Part shown: positions 59,601 through 64,000 of the stretch, piece by piece | How the letters are laid out: each line of letters opens with the position of its first letter | Position numbering within the stretch: position 1 is the first letter of the stretch | DNA from: Massilia sp. W12 | GTDB lineage: Bacteria > Pseudomonadota > Gammaproteobacteria > Burkholderiales > Burkholderiaceae_D | DNA length: 64,000 nt | Reading direction: 5' to 3' | NCBI RefSeq assembly: GCF_037300705.1 | Contig: NZ_CP147776.1 | Location: 3,410,001-3,474,000, forward strand | Position numbers and translations under genes: made by a program | The notes under the pieces: generated by a model | Told to the model about the DNA's origin: nothing | The model's input: the letters and a program-made list of their open reading frames with translations, nothing else | Database searches by the model: none

Positions 59601-61010
59601 AAAACCGACAATAAAGAGGGTGAAAAACGAGCAGCGCCCGGGCTTCGGCTCGGGCGAGGATTGAAACACGTCTGCATCAGGCGCGGATGTCAGCCGCCTG
59701 AGGCAGCGCCCGGGCTTCGGCTCGGGCGAGGATTGAAACTATGTTTCCGTCAAGGCGAAAAACTGAGACCTGATGCAGCGCCCGGGCTTCGGCTCGGGCG
59801 AGGATTGAAACAGTGTTTCGTTATGAGAACCGCTTGCGCGGCTGTGGCAGCGCCCGGGCTTCGGCTCGGGCGAGGATTGAAACGTAGTCTGCATATTTCT
59901 CGACCAAGTGCGCCACCAGCAGCGCCCGGGCTTCGGCTCGGGCGAGGATTGAAACAGCAAGAGCTTTTTTCAATTGCGCCATGCCCTGCGGCAGCGCCCG
60001 GGCTTCGGCTCGGGCGAGGATTGAAACAGGATATTCCGCATATTATGGTTGTCGCAGATACGCAGCGCCCGGGCTTCGGCTCGGGCGAGGATTGAAACGA
60101 CAAAGACAAGTGCGGGCGCGGCCTGGATGCGCTGCAGCGCCCGGGCTTCGGCTCGGGCGAGGATTGAAACTCGTGACATTCACAGGTGGGGCAGCCGGCG
60201 GCGGGCAGCGCCCGGGCTTCGACTCGGGCGAGGATTGAAACACAATCAACAAGGCTTACTCGGCGGTATCGGTGGCAGCGCCCGGGCTTCGGCTCGGGCG
60301 AGGATTGAAACAGCGACCTCTCTGATGCTTGGTCGAACGTCATGGCAGCGCCCGGGCTTCGGCTCGGGCGAGGATTGAAACAGCGGCATACTTGCGGAAT
60401 GCGCCTATCATTGTTGCAGTGCCCGGGCTTCGGCTCGGGCGAGGATTGAAACAGATGTCGAGTGCGCTGTGTGATTTCTTTGGACGGCAGCGCCCGGGCT
60501 TCGGTTCGGGCGAGGATTGAAACATCAGTTGAGCTTTTCGCCGCCATTTGCCTCAAGCAGCGCCCGGGCTTCGGCTCGGGCGAGGATTGAAACGTCTCCG
60601 GGCCTCCGTATTCGGGTTCCAGTGCGTTGCAGCGCCCGGGCTTCGGCTTGGGCGAGGATTGAAACGTGGACAGCGTAAAAATAGGTGCCTCCATGCTGAC
60701 GCCGCAGCGCCCGGGCTTCGGCTCGGGCGAGGATTGAAACGCCTGATTTGCCAGTTGATCAAGGCCGCCTGCCAGGCAGCGCCCGGGCTTCGGCTCGGGC
60801 GAGGATTGAAACCGATAAATACACTGGCGCTGTATATAATCCGCCGTCGCAGCGCCCGGGCTTCGGCTCGGGCGAGGATTGAAACAAACCATACAATTTG
60901 CAGCTGCGCGCCACGCAGGGCAGCGCCCGGGCATCGGCTCGGGCGAGGATTGAAACCCTTTACTGTCGCTCGGCAGGATCGGGGTGTCGGCGGCAGCGCC
61001 CGTGCTTCGG
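56645..61010 (+). CRISPR. CRISPR array 2: 61 full repeats plus one truncated, 61 spacers
   Basis: I counted 61 complete 37-bp repeats from 56645 to 60956 and a broken one at 60993-61010. Spacers are 33-36 bp. Each repeat starts GCAGCGCCCGGGC and ends GAGGATTGAAAC, the reverse complement of array 1. Point variants occur only near the right end (for example near 60210, 60420, 60500, 60650 and 60930). That marks the right as the oldest end. Long open frames across the array are artefacts of the repeat. Confidence 0.98.
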
Positions 61011-61187
61011 TGCTGCTGGATGAGCAAACGTGCTGCGGCAAACGCTGTAAAACGGAACTGCGCCCCACTTCGCATATCAGGCCGGATTGGCGGCGCCAGG
61101 GCTGAATAGAGACTTTTTCAGCCAGATCGCGGCAACTGCCGCCGCCCGGGATTATCATGGCGGCTGGCGTCTATTCTTTTTCACACC

Positions 61188-62600
61188 ATGTCCAACAGCT
61201 ACTCCCAGCAACTGCGTCACGCCAGCTTGCCAACTGATTTCCGCCTGCAGGCGCAAACCTGTTTTGGCGAGGCCATCCGCTTTAGCGCCAGCGCCTGCGC
61301 CCAATATGCGCACGACGAATCGCGCATAGGCGTGATGCCGCCGCAAGCGGTGCTCAAGGCGCGCAATAAAGAAGACATCAGCGCCCTGCTCGCCTTATGC
61401 CATCAATATCATGTGCCGGTCGTGGCGCGCGGAGCCGGCAGTTCGATTGAAGGCCATATTCTGGCGCTGCAAGGCGGCGTGGCGCTGGATCTGTCGGATA
61501 TGAACCAGATCCTCGCGATTCATGCCGGGGATTTTTGCGCCACGGTGCAGCCAGGCGTGACGCGCAAGCAATTGAATGAGGCGCTGCGGGATACCGGCTT
61601 GTTTTTCCCGGTCGATCCAGGGGCCGACGCCAGCCTGGGCGGCATGTGCGCCACACGCGCCTCCGGCACCACCACGGTGCGTTATGGCGCGATGCGGGAA
61701 AATGTGCTGGCGCTGGAAGCTGTGCTGGCGGATGGGCGCATCATGCGCTGCGGCTGTCTGGCGCGCAAAGCCTCAACCGGCTATGACCTGAGCCATTTGC
61801 TGATCGGCAGCGAAGGCACGCTGGGCGTGATCAGCGAAATCAGCGTCAAGCTGTGGCCGCAACCGGAGGCGCTGGCGGTGGCGCTGGCGTCCTACGCCGA
61901 CACCAAGAGCGCGGTGGAAACCGTGGCCAACGCCCTGGCCTGCGGCTTGCAACTGGCGCGCATCGAATTTCTTGACCGCCAAAGCGTGCAAGCCGTCAAC
62001 CGGCATGCCGGGCTGGGCTTGCCGGAACAGGCCATGCTGATTATGGAGTTGCACGGCAGCCCGGCCAGCTTGCAAGAACAGGTCGATACGCTGCGCCAGC
62101 TGTGCGCAGCTCAGGACTGCAGCCACTTTGAAGCCGGCTATGATCTGGCGCAGCGCAACCGGCTGTGGGCGGCGCGCCATCAAGCCTATTTTTCGCTGTT
62201 GCAGATGCGTCCCGGCGCACGCGCCATCACCACCGACGCCTGCGTCCCGCTGTCACAGTTAGCGCAGATTATTTGCCAAAGTGAAGCCGACTGTCTGGCC
62301 GCCGGCCTGCCGTTCGCCATTTTGGGACATGTCGGCGATGGCAATTTCCACCTTCTGCTGTTAATTGATGAAGCTAATCCGCACGAACTCGCGCTGGCGG
62401 AAAGTTTGAATGAAAACATCGTGCAACGCGCGCTGGCCGCCGGCGGCGCCTGCAGCGGCGAGCATGGCATAGGCTTGCACAAGATCCGCTTCATGCAAGC
62501 GCAACATGGCGCGGTGGCGCTGGACATCATGCGCAGCATTAAACACAGCCTCGATCCGCACAATATTATGAATCCCGGAAAAATGTTGCCGCCCGCTTGA
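61188..62600 (+). CDS. FAD-binding oxidase, D-lactate dehydrogenase/GlcD type
   Basis: A 470-aa flavoenzyme of the FAD_binding_4/oxidase C-terminal type. PVVARGAGSSIEGHIL and VTRKQLNEAL...FFPVDPGADASLGGM form the FAD domain. The C-terminal CSGEHGIGLHKIRFM and DPHNIMNPGKMLP are hallmarks of D-lactate dehydrogenases (LDHD/Dld) and the GlcD subunit. It probably oxidises D-lactate or glycolate at the membrane. Single gene after array 2; the 177 bp between them show nothing. Confidence 0.9.
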   Translation: MSNSYSQQLRHASLPTDFRLQAQTCFGEAIRFSASACAQYAHDESRIGVMPPQAVLKARNKEDISALLALCHQYHVPVVARGAGSSIEGHILALQGGVALDLSDMNQILAIHAGDFCATVQPGVTRKQLNEALRDTGLFFPVDPGADASLGGMCATRASGTTTVRYGAMRENVLALEAVLADGRIMRCGCLARKASTGYDLSHLLIGSEGTLGVISEISVKLWPQPEALAVALASYADTKSAVETVANALACGLQLARIEFLDRQSVQAVNRHAGLGLPEQAMLIMELHGSPASLQEQVDTLRQLCAAQDCSHFEAGYDLAQRNRLWAARHQAYFSLLQMRPGARAITTDACVPLSQLAQIICQSEADCLAAGLPFAILGHVGDGNFHLLLLIDEANPHELALAESLNENIVQRALAAGGACSGEHGIGLHKIRFMQAQHGAVALDIMRSIKHSLDPHNIMNPGKMLPPA

Positions 62601-62735
62601 GACTCCCCCAAATGGAGGATTTACTTGCGGGACATGCAAATTTCCCTGGAAATTGCAATAGTCACAAATAATTTCCCCAAAGAAATCCCTCTCCATATAA
62701 TAAAAACAGAGAGGTAATGACTTTGGAGGCACATC

Positions 62736-63215
62736 ATGTCACGCAGTATCTTTTCACAACTCTTGCTGGCGCTGCTTTTTTCCGGTACCCAGGCGCAGGC
62801 GGCCAGCAATGAGGCGGACGCCAGGAAAATGCTCGAAAAAGCAGTCGAGTACTATCAGCAACATGGCTATGAAAAAGGGCTGGAGGAATGCAACCGGCTC
62901 GACGGCCCCTTCAATGCAAAAAGTGAGATCAATCAAGGGGATTTATATCTATTCACTTTGACTTACGACGGCGTATCGCCCTGCCATGGCAAAAATCCGA
63001 AATTGCGCGGCAAAAGCATGATCAATCTGAAAGACCAAAACGGGGTCGAATTCATCAAGCTGATGGTGGAGCAATGCAAGGCCAAGGGCGATGGCCATGT
63101 GGATTATGTCTGGCCGCACCCGGAAACCAAGGCGCTGATGAAAAAACGTTCCTTCACGATACGTATTCCGGGCAAGGAAGAATGCCTGGGCGCCGGCATC
63201 AGCCTGCCCGGCTGA
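62736..63215 (+). CDS. Exported single-Cache-domain protein
   Basis: A 159-aa protein with a signal peptide (cleavage near QAQAAS) and one small Cache-type sensor domain: ARKMLEKAVEYYQQHGYEKG, DLYLFTLTYDGVSPCHGKNP, and the ending DYVWPHPETKALMKKRSFTIRIPG...CLGAGIS. Cache domains usually bind small ligands in sensor kinases and chemoreceptors; here the domain stands alone and soluble in the periplasm. GGAGG precedes the ATG. Confidence 0.85.
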   Translation: MSRSIFSQLLLALLFSGTQAQAASNEADARKMLEKAVEYYQQHGYEKGLEECNRLDGPFNAKSEINQGDLYLFTLTYDGVSPCHGKNPKLRGKSMINLKDQNGVEFIKLMVEQCKAKGDGHVDYVWPHPETKALMKKRSFTIRIPGKEECLGAGISLPG

Positions 63216-63221
63216 TGCGCG

Positions 63222-63253
63222 AAAAAAAAGCCGCCAGGCTCGCAACTGGCGGC
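63222..63253 (-). terminator. A8-hairpin element, second copy of the design
   Basis: Eight A residues (63222-63229) are followed by an 8-bp stem GCCGCCAG/CTGGCGGC with an 8-nt loop. It lies 7 bp after the Cache gene stop. On the plus strand there is no T run, so it is terminator-like only on the minus strand, as at 2357-2391. Confidence 0.5.
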
Positions 63254-63503
63254 ATACACAACTGAAAAAAGAGAGGAACCTGCGCATTCATATTGCGCGC
63301 CTGTGCTGAACTCCTGTTCTCCTTTTACAACTCGCAACAAGTTGGCGACACAAGTTTTAAATTTCTGACATCAAGCAAGCCCGCGCTCTTTTTTTCCAGA
63401 AAAAACCGGCCAAAGCATGCGCCTGTGCTGCGATTGACATACAATCTGCGCTGCAAAAGCCGGCGTCAGATCTGCCGGCGCTTCACAGAACAATCGGAAT
63501 GGC

Positions 63504-64000
63504 ATGACAAGTTTGACTGCAGATCAGATGGTTTTCCAGGTGGCAGAATGGCACAAACCGCGCCAGCGGCGCGCCTGGAGCATACTCATGCTGGCCGCTG
63601 TCTTCCATGCCGTGGTCTTGCTGGGTTTGCTGAGCCACACCCGGCTGATAGAAAAAGTCAAAGTCAAGGGTGAGCAAAGCATCACCACCCTGTTTTTCCC
63701 GCAACAGGGCAAGCCTGAACCACCCGCACCGCCGCCGCCCCCGCCACAAGCCGCGCCGCGCCCGCCCGTCTTGCAAGCCCGCCCCGCCCCCCGCAAACCA
63801 CAGGAGGAAATTGCGCCGGCTGCGCCATCGCCGCTGCCCTCGCTGCCGCCCAACCCTGCCGCCATCACCCAGCCGCAGGAAGAAGACATGATGGCGCGTG
63901 TGGAAGCTGCGCGCAAACGGCGCCAGCAGCAGGCGCCAGCCGAAAGCGCGCCGCCGCCGGCCGCGCTGGAAGATGAAAATCAGCGCCGCCTGCAAACCGC
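63504..64000 (+). CDS. TonB-like proline-rich membrane protein (partial)
   Basis: A frame with no stop before the window end, at least 165 codons. It has a short cytoplasmic N-terminus (WHKPRQRRAW), one transmembrane helix (about residues 27-43, ILMLAAVFHAVVLLGLL), a long Pro/Ala-rich periplasmic stretch, and the start of a charged helical segment (MMARVEAARKRRQQQ). The layout is that of TonB-type energy transducers or related cell-envelope proteins. The C-terminal domain that would decide lies outside the window. Overlapping minus-strand frames are its shadows. Confidence 0.75.
   Translation, partial: MTSLTADQMVFQVAEWHKPRQRRAWSILMLAAVFHAVVLLGLLSHTRLIEKVKVKGEQSITTLFFPQQGKPEPPAPPPPPPQAAPRPPVLQARPAPRKPQEEIAPAAPSPLPSLPPNPAAITQPQEEDMMARVEAARKRRQQQAPAESAPPPAALEDENQRRLQT

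Noticed and set aside
59750-61075. 441-codon open frame, and many shorter ones, running through the CRISPR arrays on both strands
   Set aside because: They are built of the repeated words FNPRPSRSPGAA, VSILARAEARAL or FQSSPEPKPGRC, which are the 37-bp repeat read in different frames. They have no start signals and are not genes.

Overview
The window looks like a chromosomal segment of a betaproteobacterium, probably order Burkholderiales (Oxalobacteraceae-like, genus not resolvable). The grounds are the pyrG-kdsA-eno-ftsB block, the folD-prlC-DUF4124/glutaredoxin-holC-DUF2486 block, PHA-granule phasins with a PhaD-like regulator, and high-GC codon use. No rRNA or tRNA gene was seen.

Layout. 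1-19.9 kb is mostly core: an SSAT-like acetyltransferase, folD, oligopeptidase A, holC, dadA, a gamma carbonic anhydrase, hslO, ftsB-eno-kdsA-pyrG on the minus strand, gtrA, an FKBP isomerase, cysK and a DJ-1/PfpI protein. 20.0-27.95 kb is an AT-richer island that reads as a RiPP (ribosomally made, post-translationally modified peptide) operon. It has a 49-codon precursor, two tandem hairpins, two long JmjC/cupin-type oxygenases, an ABC exporter without a peptidase domain, a short JmjC oxygenase, an arginase-fold enzyme with an extra N-terminal domain, and a prolyl-4-hydroxylase-type 2OG-Fe(II) oxygenase. The precursor ends in a short Arg-rich segment with Arg at 37, 40 and 43. Inference: the arginase makes ornithine from these Arg residues and the oxygenases hydroxylate the peptide. 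This is the best candidate in the window for an undescribed system.

27.96-29.4 kb is a zinc-type CDF exporter with its ArsR-family sensor and a perfect operator palindrome. 29.5-41.1 kb is rich in lipid and storage genes: a secreted lipase without a linked foldase, two phasins, a PhaD-like TetR regulator, a patatin phospholipase and a 661-aa two-domain fatty acyl reductase. 41.2-44.75 kb has a TonB-dependent receptor and a LasA-like peptidase. At 45.0-46.5 kb a complete IS4-family element with matching ends and a target duplication sits inside an unrecognised reading frame.

47.1-61.0 kb is a complete type I-C CRISPR-Cas locus (cas3-cas5-cas8c-cas7-cas4-cas1-cas2) between two outward-pointing arrays. 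Array 1 has 15 repeats, array 2 has 61 plus a truncated one. Both start from related 147-bp leaders next to the cas operon. The 37-nt repeat partitions as 4 nt, a 9-bp stem with a UUCG loop, and an 11-nt 5' handle. After array 2 come an FAD-linked D-lactate/glycolate-type oxidase, a secreted single-Cache protein, and a TonB-like proline-rich membrane protein cut by the window end.
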